From NCBI GenBank assembly GCA_021151525.1, contig JAGKXD010000009.1, forward strand, positions 7,618-71,617: a stretch of DNA of 64,000 nt. The letters are read 5' to 3'. How positions within the stretch are numbered: the first letter of the stretch is position 1; each line of letters starts with the position of its first letter. The translations under genes and the position numbers were made by a program. The notes under the pieces are model-generated. The model ran no database searches, was not told where the DNA came from, and saw only the letters and a list, made by a program, of their open reading frames with translations. The DNA is from Cellvibrionaceae bacterium (GTDB lineage: Bacteria > Pseudomonadota > Gammaproteobacteria > Pseudomonadales > Cellvibrionaceae). This document shows positions 42,800-50,704 of the stretch, piece after piece.

Positions 42800-43990
42800 T
42801 TAAATAGCAATATCATTAACACTAGTGATGGCTTGAATTAGACCCATCATTATCACCCCCACAGCTACGCCGATTAGAACAATAGCGAGAGGTTCAATCA
42901 GCAATAGAAAACGCTTCATACGGTTTTTACTGCTGTTTTCATAAATTTTGGCAACGGCAAATAGCATTTCCGAAAGTCGCCCAGTCTTTTCACCGGCGCG
43001 CACCAGATTGTAAGCAGTGGCATTAAGGATTTGGTTGTCTTGCAAAGCTTTGGAGAGATGCCCCCCGCCCTGCACTGCAGCCAAAGCAGCATTTAAGGCC
43101 TTGCTACGGCGAGTGTTTTTCACACTGGCGCGCGCCAAATCCAATGCTTTTACCAATTCCACCCGGCTCGCCAACATAGCTCCCATCACCGACGACCAGC
43201 GGGCAATATCAGATTCGCTAAGCCAGCGACCGAAAATCGGTAAGCCTGCAGCCCTATCCAGCAAGGCTTGGCGCACAGCCGGTTTGGAAAACTGTACCCC
43301 AGCAAAGGTCAAGGCGCCCACCAAAGCCATGAGAACAAACAAGAAGTATTCGTTCATCCACATACCGGTGGATAAAACCATGTGCGCCAACAGGGGCAAC
43401 TCATGTTTGCCATCTAATAAGTTGGCAAATTTGGGGACAACAAATACAAAGATTAAACCTACGGCAGCAACACCCGTCATTACCAATACCGAGGGATAAA
43501 TCAACGCATTGCGCAAATCATTGGCGACCGATAAATCGTATTCCATTTGCTCTACACCACGGCGCATGGCGTTGGCGAGTTGGCCAGAAGCTTCACCGGC
43601 GGCGATAAGTTGGATGAAGTACGGCGGCAGCTTTACCTCGTCGCTAGTGAGCGCCGAGCCTAAATTCGCGCCTTGTTGCAAACGTTCAGAGGCGGTGCGG
43701 TAGTAGCGCAGGAGTTTGGGGTGAGCATCGGAATCCTGCAGGGATTGTAGGGCGTCGGCAATGGCGACGCCGGAATCAAGCATGGTGGTTAGCTCAAACA
43801 AGGAAACAGTAATTTCGGCTTGTGTGAGTTTTTTGCGAAAGGCGCTTTTATCTTCCTGTTGCTTTGCGATCTCTACTACTTGTAGGTTTTTCTCGCGAAT
43901 CAAACGCAGCGCCTCGCGCTCATCACCAGCGTCAATATTACCGGCGATTAGGGCTTGGTTTGCGTCGAGCGCTTTATAGGAAAATTGCAT
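42800..43990 (-). CDS. gspF: Type II secretion inner-membrane protein GspF
   Basis: A 396-residue polytopic platform protein with two related cytoplasmic helical domains (first near residues 65-165, second near 270-350) and membrane helices near 170-190, 215-235 and 370-390. Conserved stretches are FELTTMLDSGVAIADALQSL and LPPYFIQLIAAGEASGQLANAM, and in the second repeat NLVRAGEKTGRLSEML. It couples the ATPase GspE to pseudopilus assembly. It lies 8 bases after gspE and ends 16 bases before gspG. Confidence 0.93.
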   Translation of the reverse strand: MQFSYKALDANQALIAGNIDAGDEREALRLIREKNLQVVEIAKQQEDKSAFRKKLTQAEITVSLFELTTMLDSGVAIADALQSLQDSDAHPKLLRYYRTASERLQQGANLGSALTSDEVKLPPYFIQLIAAGEASGQLANAMRRGVEQMEYDLSVANDLRNALIYPSVLVMTGVAAVGLIFVFVVPKFANLLDGKHELPLLAHMVLSTGMWMNEYFLFVLMALVGALTFAGVQFSKPAVRQALLDRAAGLPIFGRWLSESDIARWSSVMGAMLASRVELVKALDLARASVKNTRRSKALNAALAAVQGGGHLSKALQDNQILNATAYNLVRAGEKTGRLSEMLFAVAKIYENSSKNRMKRFLLLIEPLAIVLIGVAVGVIMMGLIQAITSVNDIAI

Positions 43991-43998
43991 CGGGTGTC

Positions 43999-45672
43999 TT
44001 ACTCAATGTCCATGCTGGTGGTACGCAGCACTTCTTCAACAGTAGTCAGACCACGGGCAGCCTTAATAAGTCCGTCCTGATACATATTGCGATGACCTTG
44101 GCTGCGCGCAAGTTTGCGCATTTCCGCAACGGGCACATTTTCGACGATCATATCGTGCAATTCAGCAGAGATAGGCACAATTTCGTAGATACCCATACGC
44201 CCAGCATAACCGGTGTGGTTACAGGCAGCGCAGCCCAAAGCTTCGACCCAGTTGGGGGCAATGGTTGTTTTGAGACTGGCGAATTCGGCTGAAATAGACT
44301 CGGGAACATGGCTCGGTTTGGCACAATGCTTACAGATTTTTCGCACCAAGCGCTGTGCCTGCACCGCTTTAATCGGAGCAGCCACGAGGAATGGTTCAAC
44401 ACCCATATCAATCAAACGGGTAAACGCGGAAAGCGAATCATTGGTGTGCAGGGTTGATAACACCAAGTGACCGGTAAGCGCAGATTGAATCGCAATTTGC
44501 GCGGTTTCCACATCGCGAATCTCACCCACCATGATGACATCTGGATCTTGCCGCAAGAACGCACGCAGGGCGCGGGCGAAGGTGTAGCCAATTTCGGAGT
44601 GCGCTTGCACCTGCGTAATTCCCGGCAATTGATATTCAACCGGATCTTCCACTGTGAGGATTTTGCGCGTGCCATCAGTCGCTTCTTGCAAGGCAGCGTA
44701 CAAAGTTGTGGATTTACCGGAACCCGTTGGGCCCGTTACCAGCACAATGCCATTGGATTCCTGCATAAGCGAGCGCACCAATTCGATATGGTCTGGCTCA
44801 AGCCCAAGAGTTTCCAGCGATAGCTCTTTGCGATCTTTCGGCAGCAGACGCATCACTATGGATTCGCCGTGAACACCCGGCAGCGTGGACACACGAACAT
44901 CCATCTCGCGGCCATTTACACGCGTGGTGATACGCCCATCTTGCGGCAAGCGGCGCTCGGCGATGTCGATCTCAGAAATAAGTTTTACCCTCGAGGCCAC
45001 CGCTGGGTAGCGGTCGATGGGCAGCTCCAGCTGGGTTTGCAAAATGCCATCCACCCGCAGGCGCACGCGAAATACATCTTCTTGCGGGTCGAGGTGGATA
45101 TCCGATGCATTGAAAGCAACGGCTTTGGCGAAGATATTGTTTACCAGCTCCACCACCGGCGCTTCTTCGGCCATTTCGCGCAAACCTTTGGTCTCACTGC
45201 CTTCGGCAAAGAAACGCTCGGCGCTGACTTCGCGGCGCACGTAATCCACCATATTGTCGAGCGTGTGGCTGTTGACCAACAGAGGCTTTAAGGTCGCCTC
45301 GGGGTAGTGATAGCGAATAACTTCGTGAATAAAGGGTAACAATGGATCGCGACTGATGAAATTCAGCAGGCCTTCGTCATCCGTCCAAATCAAAACTCGG
45401 TTATCGATACACCAGTTGATATCGATTGGCGAGGCTTTGGCAAAGGCGTAGAGATTGCTGGCATCGGGAATATCCGAACCGGCTTGTGCGATTGGAATGT
45501 CCAATTGCGCAGAAAGGGCATCAAGCAAGGCATCTTCAGAAATTGCCCCCATACGCACCAGGCCAGCACCGACGCGGCCGCCGATAGATTGCTGTAATTG
45601 CAGGGCTTTTTTTATGTCGTCTTGCTGGATCAGGCCGCGCTCTATGAGCAATTCACCAATCCGTTTATTCAC
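43999..45672 (-). CDS. gspE: Type II secretion ATPase GspE
   Basis: A 557-residue hexameric ATPase powering the pseudopilus. The N-terminal GspE domain (about residues 1-150) starts KRIGELLIERGLIQQDDI. The ATPase core has Walker A GPTGSGKSTTLYAAL near 310, an Asp box around 335 (VEDPVEYQLPGITQVQ), Walker B LRQDPDVIMVGEIRD near 373, and a His box STLHTNDSLSAFTRL. A C-terminal zinc-binding set C-x-x-C...C-x-x-C is seen in ICKHCAK and GCAACNHTGYAGR. The start codon is GTG at 45672. It is the first gene of the gsp operon, with the promoter presumably in the 495-base gap upstream. Confidence 0.94.
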   Translation of the reverse strand: MNKRIGELLIERGLIQQDDIKKALQLQQSIGGRVGAGLVRMGAISEDALLDALSAQLDIPIAQAGSDIPDASNLYAFAKASPIDINWCIDNRVLIWTDDEGLLNFISRDPLLPFIHEVIRYHYPEATLKPLLVNSHTLDNMVDYVRREVSAERFFAEGSETKGLREMAEEAPVVELVNNIFAKAVAFNASDIHLDPQEDVFRVRLRVDGILQTQLELPIDRYPAVASRVKLISEIDIAERRLPQDGRITTRVNGREMDVRVSTLPGVHGESIVMRLLPKDRKELSLETLGLEPDHIELVRSLMQESNGIVLVTGPTGSGKSTTLYAALQEATDGTRKILTVEDPVEYQLPGITQVQAHSEIGYTFARALRAFLRQDPDVIMVGEIRDVETAQIAIQSALTGHLVLSTLHTNDSLSAFTRLIDMGVEPFLVAAPIKAVQAQRLVRKICKHCAKPSHVPESISAEFASLKTTIAPNWVEALGCAACNHTGYAGRMGIYEIVPISAELHDMIVENVPVAEMRKLARSQGHRNMYQDGLIKAARGLTTVEEVLRTTSMDIE

Positions 45673-46167
45673 CGTTGCGTCACCCTTTGCGCCTGAAAAA
45701 GGCAGCTATTTATTTAATGGAATAATATGTATCAGCGCTTATTCATAGGCCGGCGATCATTTACTTATCGCTATATTATGTGCGAGGCATACTACTGGAA
45801 ATTAAGAGAATTGCCTATGGCGGTGCAGTTTGCCAAAGCGGAATTGCAGACATAAAAAAACCCGCTGCAGGGGGGTGCAGCGGGCCTTCTCTAACAGGAT
45901 GTGCAGATCGGGCGACAGGATTCGCCCTCTCAGCAAATACGGTGAACACTCCCTATCATTCCTAAGTCACATCTACTCCGAAATGCGCTCGTCCTTAAGC
46001 CGTCATTATTGTGGATTGCCATGACAGCCTCTAGTGGCTAAGTTCGCTAATCTTTGTAGGAAATATCTCACAAGACAGATCAATTCTTATACAGCTCATT
46101 CTGGTCGCCAAGGGCATGTGCGGCGTTTATAATCAGCGCCACTTATTATTTCCCCTACGGATCTATC
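45673..46167. other. Divergent gap between gspE and xseB
   Basis: It must hold promoters for gspE (minus) and xseB (plus); none could be picked with confidence. The clear element is a minus-strand intrinsic terminator at 45854-45884, about 180 bases before the gspE start codon. On the minus strand, before that terminator, a GGGCGA/TCGCCC hairpin and four GGA motifs occur, so a short RNA or a leader attenuator is possible. Confidence 0.5.
45854..45884 (-). terminator. Minus-strand intrinsic terminator in the gspE leader
   Basis: CCCGCTGCA (45861-45869) pairs with TGCAGCGGG (45876-45884) around a six-G loop. On the minus strand the hairpin is followed by seven T's. It points toward gspE, not away from it, so it either ends a small RNA or attenuates the gsp operon. 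Confidence 0.8.
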
Positions 46168-46410
46168 ATGGCCGCCAAAAAGAAAGCTGCTGACTTTGAA
46201 CAGTCGCTCAATGCCCTCGAAGCCCTTGTCAATAAAATGGAACAGGGCGATTTATCGCTAGAAGAATCGCTGCAAGCTTTTTCCGCGGGCATTCAATTAA
46301 CCCGCGAATGCCAAACACGCTTGGCCGAAGCCGAGCAGCAAGTCAGCCTCTTGCTAGAACAGCAAGGCGAGATTGTATTGACTGAGTTTGATGCGGGCGA
46401 CGATGAATGA
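46168..46410 (+). CDS. xseB: Exodeoxyribonuclease VII small subunit
   Basis: An 80-residue helical protein. FEQSLNALEALVNKMEQGDLSLEESLQAF at residues about 8-36 is the family signature, followed by GIQLTRECQTRLAEAEQQV. With XseA it degrades single-stranded DNA to oligonucleotides. The length is normal. It overlaps ispA by the ATGA junction at 46407-46410, the common xseB-ispA arrangement in gammaproteobacteria. Confidence 0.95.
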   Translation: MAAKKKAADFEQSLNALEALVNKMEQGDLSLEESLQAFSAGIQLTRECQTRLAEAEQQVSLLLEQQGEIVLTEFDAGDDE

Positions 46411-47327
46411 CGCAAGCACTCGCTGTTAAAGATGTAGGTTTTAAAGATTTTTTAACCCGCTGCCACGCGCGCGTCGATCAAGCACTGGATCTTTACTTAC
46501 CGCTTGGCGATGACGCAACACAACTGCGCGAAGCCATGCGTTACAGTTTATTCAACGGCGGCAAACGTGTGCGCCCCACCCTCGCTTACGCAAGTGCCTT
46601 GGCCGTTTCTGGCGCTGCACTTGAATCGCATAGTTTGTTGTTAGATCGCGTGGCCTGCGCGCTCGAAAGTTTACATTCCTACAGTTTGGTGCACGACGAT
46701 TTGCCCGCAATGGACGATGATGATTTGCGCCGCGGCAAACCGACTTGCCATATCGCGTTCAATGAAGCCACAGCAATTCTCGCTGGCGATGCGCTGCAAA
46801 CTTTTGCGTTTGAATTATTGAGCGAAGCTGAAAATGTTGATGCAAAAATTCAAATTGCGTTGGTTCGCCAATTAGCCAATGCCTCTGGCGTGCAAGGCAT
46901 GGTGCTTGGGCAGGCGATTGATTTAGCAGCTGTAGATAAAACGATTAATCTCGCGCAATTAGAAAATATGCATCGCCACAAAACTGGTGCATTAATTCGC
47001 GCAAGCGTGAGCATGGGCGCAACGGCTTTAGGTGCAAGCGATGCGCAATTAAAAGCCTTGGATATTTACGCCGCCGCAATTGGTTTAGCCTTCCAAGTGC
47101 AAGACGATATTTTGGATGTAGTTGCCGATACTGAAACTCTGGGCAAACAACAGGGTGCGGATATTGCGCGCAATAAACCAACATACGTTGCGCTTTTAGG
47201 TTTGGAGGGTGCGCGTGCAAAAGCGCAGGAGTTGCATCAACAGGCGCTTGCGGCACTCGCAGATTTTGGTAGCAGTGCGGATTATTTGCGTGCGCTTTCT
47301 GCTTATATAATTGAGCGTGGGAATTAA
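46407..47327 (+). CDS. ispA: Farnesyl diphosphate synthase
   Basis: A 306-residue prenyltransferase making farnesyl diphosphate from isopentenyl and dimethylallyl diphosphate. The first Asp-rich motif is in SLVHDDLPAMDDDDLRRGKPTCH (about residues 88-110) and the second in FQVQDDILDVVADTETLGK (about 225-243). NGGKRVRPTLAYA near 52 and GMVLGQAIDL near 158 are also conserved. dxs, which often follows ispA, is not seen; the downstream gap instead carries two palindromic repeats and then rsmE. Confidence 0.95.
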   Translation: MTQALAVKDVGFKDFLTRCHARVDQALDLYLPLGDDATQLREAMRYSLFNGGKRVRPTLAYASALAVSGAALESHSLLLDRVACALESLHSYSLVHDDLPAMDDDDLRRGKPTCHIAFNEATAILAGDALQTFAFELLSEAENVDAKIQIALVRQLANASGVQGMVLGQAIDLAAVDKTINLAQLENMHRHKTGALIRASVSMGATALGASDAQLKALDIYAAAIGLAFQVQDDILDVVADTETLGKQQGADIARNKPTYVALLGLEGARAKAQELHQQALAALADFGSSADYLRALSAYIIERGN

Positions 47328-47440
47328 CCCCCTCCCAACCTCCCCCTTGAAAAGGTGGAGGGGCTTTACTCCCCTCTTAATAAATTTCGGAGTACGATCT
47401 GCCCCCTCCTCTTTTCAAGGGGAGGGCTGGGGTTAATTTA
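47323..47440. repeat. Inverted repeat element (CCCCTCCC / GGGGAGGG type)
   Basis: The left arm TTAACCCCCTCCCAACCTCC with CCCTTGAAAAGG and the right arm CCTTTTCAAGG-like with GGGGAGGGCTGGGGTTAAT are inverted relative to each other around a 37-base centre. It directly follows the ispA stop codon. A related single arm lies near 32921-32955. Confidence 0.75.
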
Positions 47441-47451
47441 ACAAATAAAAC

Positions 47452-47548
47452 AGGGAGTCGTCATCCTCGCGTAGCGGGGATCCAGCTCTAAAAAGACATC
47501 GAAAAAATCAGAAACTGGATCCCCGCTGCGCGAGGATGACGACTCCCT
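47452..47548. repeat. Inverted repeat element with 34-bp arms
   Basis: Arm 47452-47485 (AGGGAGTCGTCATCCTCGCG, then TAGCGGGGATCCAG) pairs with arm 47515-47548 with a single difference. The centre is 29 A-rich bases. It resembles widespread small palindromic elements containing GCGGGGATCCAG and lies between ispA and rsmE. Confidence 0.85.
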
Positions 47549-47581
47549 ACTTAACAAATTTTTAGCAAGTACAAACTTATC

Positions 47582-48307
47582 ATGCGCATCCCAAGAGTTT
47601 TCACCCACCAAGCACTTGTAACCAACAGCACACTCGCGTTAGCCGAGCCGCAATCCCATTACTTAAGTAAAGTCTTGCGCATGCAGGCTGGGCGCGAATT
47701 AATTTTATTTAACGGTGAAGGTGGCGAATACGCAGCAGAAATTTCTGCCGCACATAAAAAACATGTGGATGTTTCAGTAAAAGAATTCTTCGCAGAAAAT
47801 CGCCAATCGCATTTGCAATTGGAGTTAGCAATTGGTGTTTCGCGCGGCGAGCGTATGGATTGGGTTTTACAAAAAGCGACTGAACTCGGAGTTACCAAAA
47901 TCACTCCATTGATGACCGAGCGCACTGAAGTGAAATTGGGCGGTGAACGCGCCGATAAAAAAATGGGGCATTGGCAGCAAATAATTATCAGCGCCTGCGA
48001 ACAATGCCAACGCAATTTGCTGCCGGAACTAGCCGAACCACAACATTATTCGGATTGGGTTACACAGTGCGATGCAGAATTAAAATTTGTTTTACATCAC
48101 CGCGACAACAAAGGTTTACCTCAAGATAAATCCACTCAACATGTTGCGCTGTTAATTGGCCCCGAAGGTGGATTGGATGAAGATGAAATTGCGCAAGCAC
48201 TTGCGCAAGGTTTTTCGCCGCTGACACTCGGTCCAAGAGTTTTGCGTACAGAGACTGCGCCGGTTGCGGCGATTAGTTTGGTGCAATATTTGTGGGGAGA
48301 TTTTTAG
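47582..48307 (+). CDS. rsmE: 16S rRNA (uracil-1498-N3)-methyltransferase
   Basis: A 241-residue SPOUT-class methyltransferase that methylates U1498 of 16S rRNA. It begins MRIPRVF, has YLSKVLRMQAG near residue 28, ERMDWVLQKATELGVTKITPL near 91, and the knotted SAM-binding region LLIGPEGGLDEDEI near 191-204 and LGPRVLRTETAPVAAI near 218-233. The sequence is complete. It stands alone, between palindromic elements on both sides. Confidence 0.95.
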   Translation: MRIPRVFTHQALVTNSTLALAEPQSHYLSKVLRMQAGRELILFNGEGGEYAAEISAAHKKHVDVSVKEFFAENRQSHLQLELAIGVSRGERMDWVLQKATELGVTKITPLMTERTEVKLGGERADKKMGHWQQIIISACEQCQRNLLPELAEPQHYSDWVTQCDAELKFVLHHRDNKGLPQDKSTQHVALLIGPEGGLDEDEIAQALAQGFSPLTLGPRVLRTETAPVAAISLVQYLWGDF

Positions 48308-48329
48308 GTGTTGATAACAGCGGAGACTA

Positions 48330-48403
48330 TGGGGTCAGAGTAAAATTAAAAGCAACACAGTTCAGCTTAAAACAACTTTCAATTCAATTTTACTCTGATC
48401 CCA
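48330..48403. repeat. Small inverted repeat (TGGGGTCAGAGTAAAATT type)
   Basis: TGGGGTCAGAGTAAAATT (48330-48347) is inverted at 48386-48403 with one mismatch around a 38-base centre. This layout resembles a tiny non-autonomous element; no transposase is near. Confidence 0.78.
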
Positions 48404-48420
48404 TTAGAACGACCCTAAAA

Positions 48421-48457
48421 CAAAAAAGCCCTGCATTATTAGTGCAGGGCTTTTTTT
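48421..48457. terminator. Bidirectional intrinsic terminator between rsmE and the poly-Ser lipoprotein gene
   Basis: GCCCTGCA (48428-48435) pairs with TGCAGGGC (48443-48450), with A6 on the left and T7 on the right. It serves both convergent genes and overlaps the end of the minus-strand gene. Confidence 0.9.
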
Positions 48458-49112
48458 ATTGGGCTATTTTCTCTTCAAATATCAGATTCTTTTTCGTCTT
48501 CACATAATAAAAATAATAAGGCCGCGAAAAGGTTGAGCTGCACTTATCTTGCTTGGGCTTTTCTAGGTAATTGATCGTCACCTTCACGGTATTGTCCGTT
48601 AGCTCAGCTGCACTCAAAGTAGAATTAAATTCCAAGTGCGCGGCACAACTATCCACTTCACCATCATCAATAAGAATTACCTGTCCAGTTTCAAAATCCT
48701 GATTTTCAAGTGAGTGATCTACATAGGCATCTGCCAAGCTATAGAAATCTGTCGATGTGCGCATAACCTGAACATTTTTTTCTTTTTTATCAATCACTGT
48801 ATAGGTTTTTGTGCCTGACCAAACCAAAACCGGTGCAATTGATGACGCCGATGAAGAGCTTGATGAACTTGAGCTACTTGAAGAGCTGGACGAACTATCG
48901 CAGCTACTGGAGCTGGATGAGCTTGAACTTGAAAAATCCGAACTGCTTGAGCTACTACTGGAACTCGAACTACTTGAGCAGGGCGTAGAAGGAACTTGCG
49001 GATTGTAGGGCGTACTGCGCTCAGCACCGCAGCCCTGCAGCACAATAATCGCGCAGATACACAACAGGATTGAATTAAATGAACGCAAGCTGCGGCTGAA
49101 AAAATTAGTCAT
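48456..49112 (-). CDS. Lipoprotein with poly-serine linker
   Basis: A 218-residue protein. The ATG at 49112 gives a lipoprotein signal (lipobox LQGC); the open frame runs further to 49193. After a short CGAERSTPYNPQVPSTPC segment comes a linker of about 50 residues that is nearly all Ser with a few Asp, Cys and Phe. Such poly-Ser linkers are typical of secreted carbohydrate-active proteins of Cellvibrio and Saccharophagus. The remaining about 120 residues (APVLVWSGTKTYTVID to the end) have no family I recognise; they contain two Cys (DSCAAHLEF, QDKCSSTF) that may form a disulfide. The gene overlaps the end of chpC by 8 bases, so it may be transcribed with the Pil-Chp operon. Confidence 0.75.
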   Translation of the reverse strand: MTNFFSRSLRSFNSILLCICAIIVLQGCGAERSTPYNPQVPSTPCSSSSSSSSSSSSSDFSSSSSSSSSSCDSSSSSSSSSSSSSSSSASSIAPVLVWSGTKTYTVIDKKEKNVQVMRTSTDFYSLADAYVDHSLENQDFETGQVILIDDGEVDSCAAHLEFNSTLSAAELTDNTVKVTINYLEKPKQDKCSSTFSRPYYFYYVKTKKNLIFEEKIAQ

Positions 49113-49593
49113 TCGAATGCAAATATTCCAAGAAAGTTTGTTCCATTGCAGTGATATCGGGAATGAGTGTGTATTCGCCAGCCCAAGATACATGCATCAA
49201 ATCATAGCGACGATTCTCTGAATCTTCGCGTGGCCTAATCTCATCTTCACTAACACGTGCCAAACGTGGCAAGCCTTGAGTGAGAATGGCGATAAAGGGT
49301 AAGTCGCTATGCAAGCCTGTGGTATTCAATACCGCGAAGCGTGCGCGGCCATGAATTGTTGGTACTGCATCGCCGTTGAGGGCTTCTAGCGAGAGTAATG
49401 GTACCGTTAATTCACGCCACTGAAAGTTACCTAGGTACCATAGCGGTGAATTTTCTATCGTTTGGACATGTGAAGAGGGAATAATTTCCGCCACTGTGAC
49501 GTTAGGCAATAAAATTGTGTGGCCCTGCAATGGAATCAAAAGGCTCGCAACTTCTTGGATTTTTTTCTGTTCAATGCGTTTGGGTGCTCGCAT
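49105..49593 (-). CDS. chpC: CheW-domain chemotaxis protein ChpC-like
   Basis: A 162-residue CheW-like adaptor. SLLIPLQGHTILLPNVTVAEIIP at residues about 17-39 begins the CheW fold, followed by WYLGNFQWRELTVPLLSLEAL near 52, PFIAILTQGLPRLARVSEDEI near 99 and ending SWAGEYTLIPDITAMEQTF. It has no kinase or receiver domain. ChpC probably links extra receptors to the ChpA kinase in the Pil-Chp system. It comes after chpB on the minus strand, as in Pseudomonas aeruginosa. Confidence 0.85.
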   Translation of the reverse strand: MRAPKRIEQKKIQEVASLLIPLQGHTILLPNVTVAEIIPSSHVQTIENSPLWYLGNFQWRELTVPLLSLEALNGDAVPTIHGRARFAVLNTTGLHSDLPFIAILTQGLPRLARVSEDEIRPREDSENRRYDLMHVSWAGEYTLIPDITAMEQTFLEYLHSND

Positions 49594-49666
49594 GCGAGTC
49601 GCTCCTGTTGCTCATTCTACTTGTTAGACTTTTCAGCGTTATTGCGTTTAACTTTTGTTAAGGGCA

Positions 49667-50638
49667 TTACAAATATTGCCGCGCGGGGCGCGAGCTTTTT
49701 AACCGTGCCAAGGCATCTGCCAATTCGGGCGGAGTGCCAGTAAAACTTACAGTTCCGGTAGCTATGGCCGCCTCCGGCATGGAAGCGATGGTGCATTGTT
49801 GGGGCGATTGCACCCAGACTTTACCGCCCTGTTGTTTGATCAAACGGCAACTTGCCGCGCCGTCATCGCCCATTCCCGAAAAAATAATAATGCCGCTGCG
49901 CTGCCGATAAACCCGTGCAATATTGGCCGTCACCTGATCGATGGAGGGCGAGTAGCAGCCGCCCCACGGATTCTTGCCCACCACCAAGGTGCCGTTATCG
50001 TGAATATTTACACTGCGATCGGCGGTTACCAGCGTAATGGTGTTGTCACTCAACACCGAACCCTGCTTGGCGATGCTTACGGCGTAGCGCCCTGCGCTAC
50101 TCATCATTTTGACCAAGGTTTCCGCTTGGCCGCTATCAATATGCTGAACGTATACGAACGCGATATTTAATTCTGGTGGAAGCTGTTTGAGAAAATCTTT
50201 TACCGCCGCGGGCCCGCCGGTTGATGCCGCCAAAACCCAAACCTCGCTGGCTCCACCGCTTGTTTGCAGGTTTATATCGCCACCTAAGCGCTCAAGCCGC
50301 TGCAACATACGGCGCACCCAATTGTTATAGTCGGCGCTATTTTGGGTTAGCTCTGCTGCGTCATTTACGATGACGGGAACGCTAGTCTGCTCCAACAATT
50401 CATCGATAAACGCAAGCAACGCGGCTTTTTGATCACTCGCTTCAGCACCATCCTCTGGTTCGCTGACATCTACCACCCAAGCGTCAAGGCCTTGCTCTGG
50501 GTTGGGTAAAACGGCGTTCGCACTCAACGAATAGGCGAACCCGATTTTATGACCTGCCTGCACTACCATGTTGCCAAGATATTGTTGCTTAAGTGGAGAA
50601 TCCACCAATATCCCGATGCTAAGTCCTGACACCTGCAT
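49667..50638 (-). CDS. chpB: CheB-type protein-glutamate methylesterase ChpB
   Basis: A 323-residue protein. The first about 130 residues look like a degenerate receiver (start LSIGILVDSPLKQQYL, later AWVVDVSEP). The C-terminal methylesterase holds the catalytic Ser in VLAASTGGPAAV near residue 150, the His in FVYVQHIDSGQAETL near 175, and the Asp in IFSGMGDDGA near 265. It removes methyl groups from the receptor PilJ; PilJ is disrupted here, so the natural substrate may be missing. It follows chpA by 66 bases. Confidence 0.88.
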   Translation of the reverse strand: MQVSGLSIGILVDSPLKQQYLGNMVVQAGHKIGFAYSLSANAVLPNPEQGLDAWVVDVSEPEDGAEASDQKAALLAFIDELLEQTSVPVIVNDAAELTQNSADYNNWVRRMLQRLERLGGDINLQTSGGASEVWVLAASTGGPAAVKDFLKQLPPELNIAFVYVQHIDSGQAETLVKMMSSAGRYAVSIAKQGSVLSDNTITLVTADRSVNIHDNGTLVVGKNPWGGCYSPSIDQVTANIARVYRQRSGIIIFSGMGDDGAASCRLIKQQGGKVWVQSPQQCTIASMPEAAIATGTVSFTGTPPELADALARLKSSRPARQYL

Positions 50639-50704
50639 GCCCCTGCAATTCGCTCAGAAAGTTATGGCATCCTGCCTATTGTTCAGAAGCTCCTTGAATC
50701 ACCG

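Noticed and set aside
45890..46030. TPP or glycine riboswitch upstream of gspE
   Set aside because: CTGAGAG and CTCTCAG-like strings recall these classes, but the other conserved boxes are missing and neither class fits a secretion operon. Only an unassigned RNA or attenuator is retained.
48811..49008. A 65-residue Glu/Leu-rich frame opposite the poly-Ser lipoprotein
   Set aside because: It is the complement of Ser codons and has no independent coding evidence.
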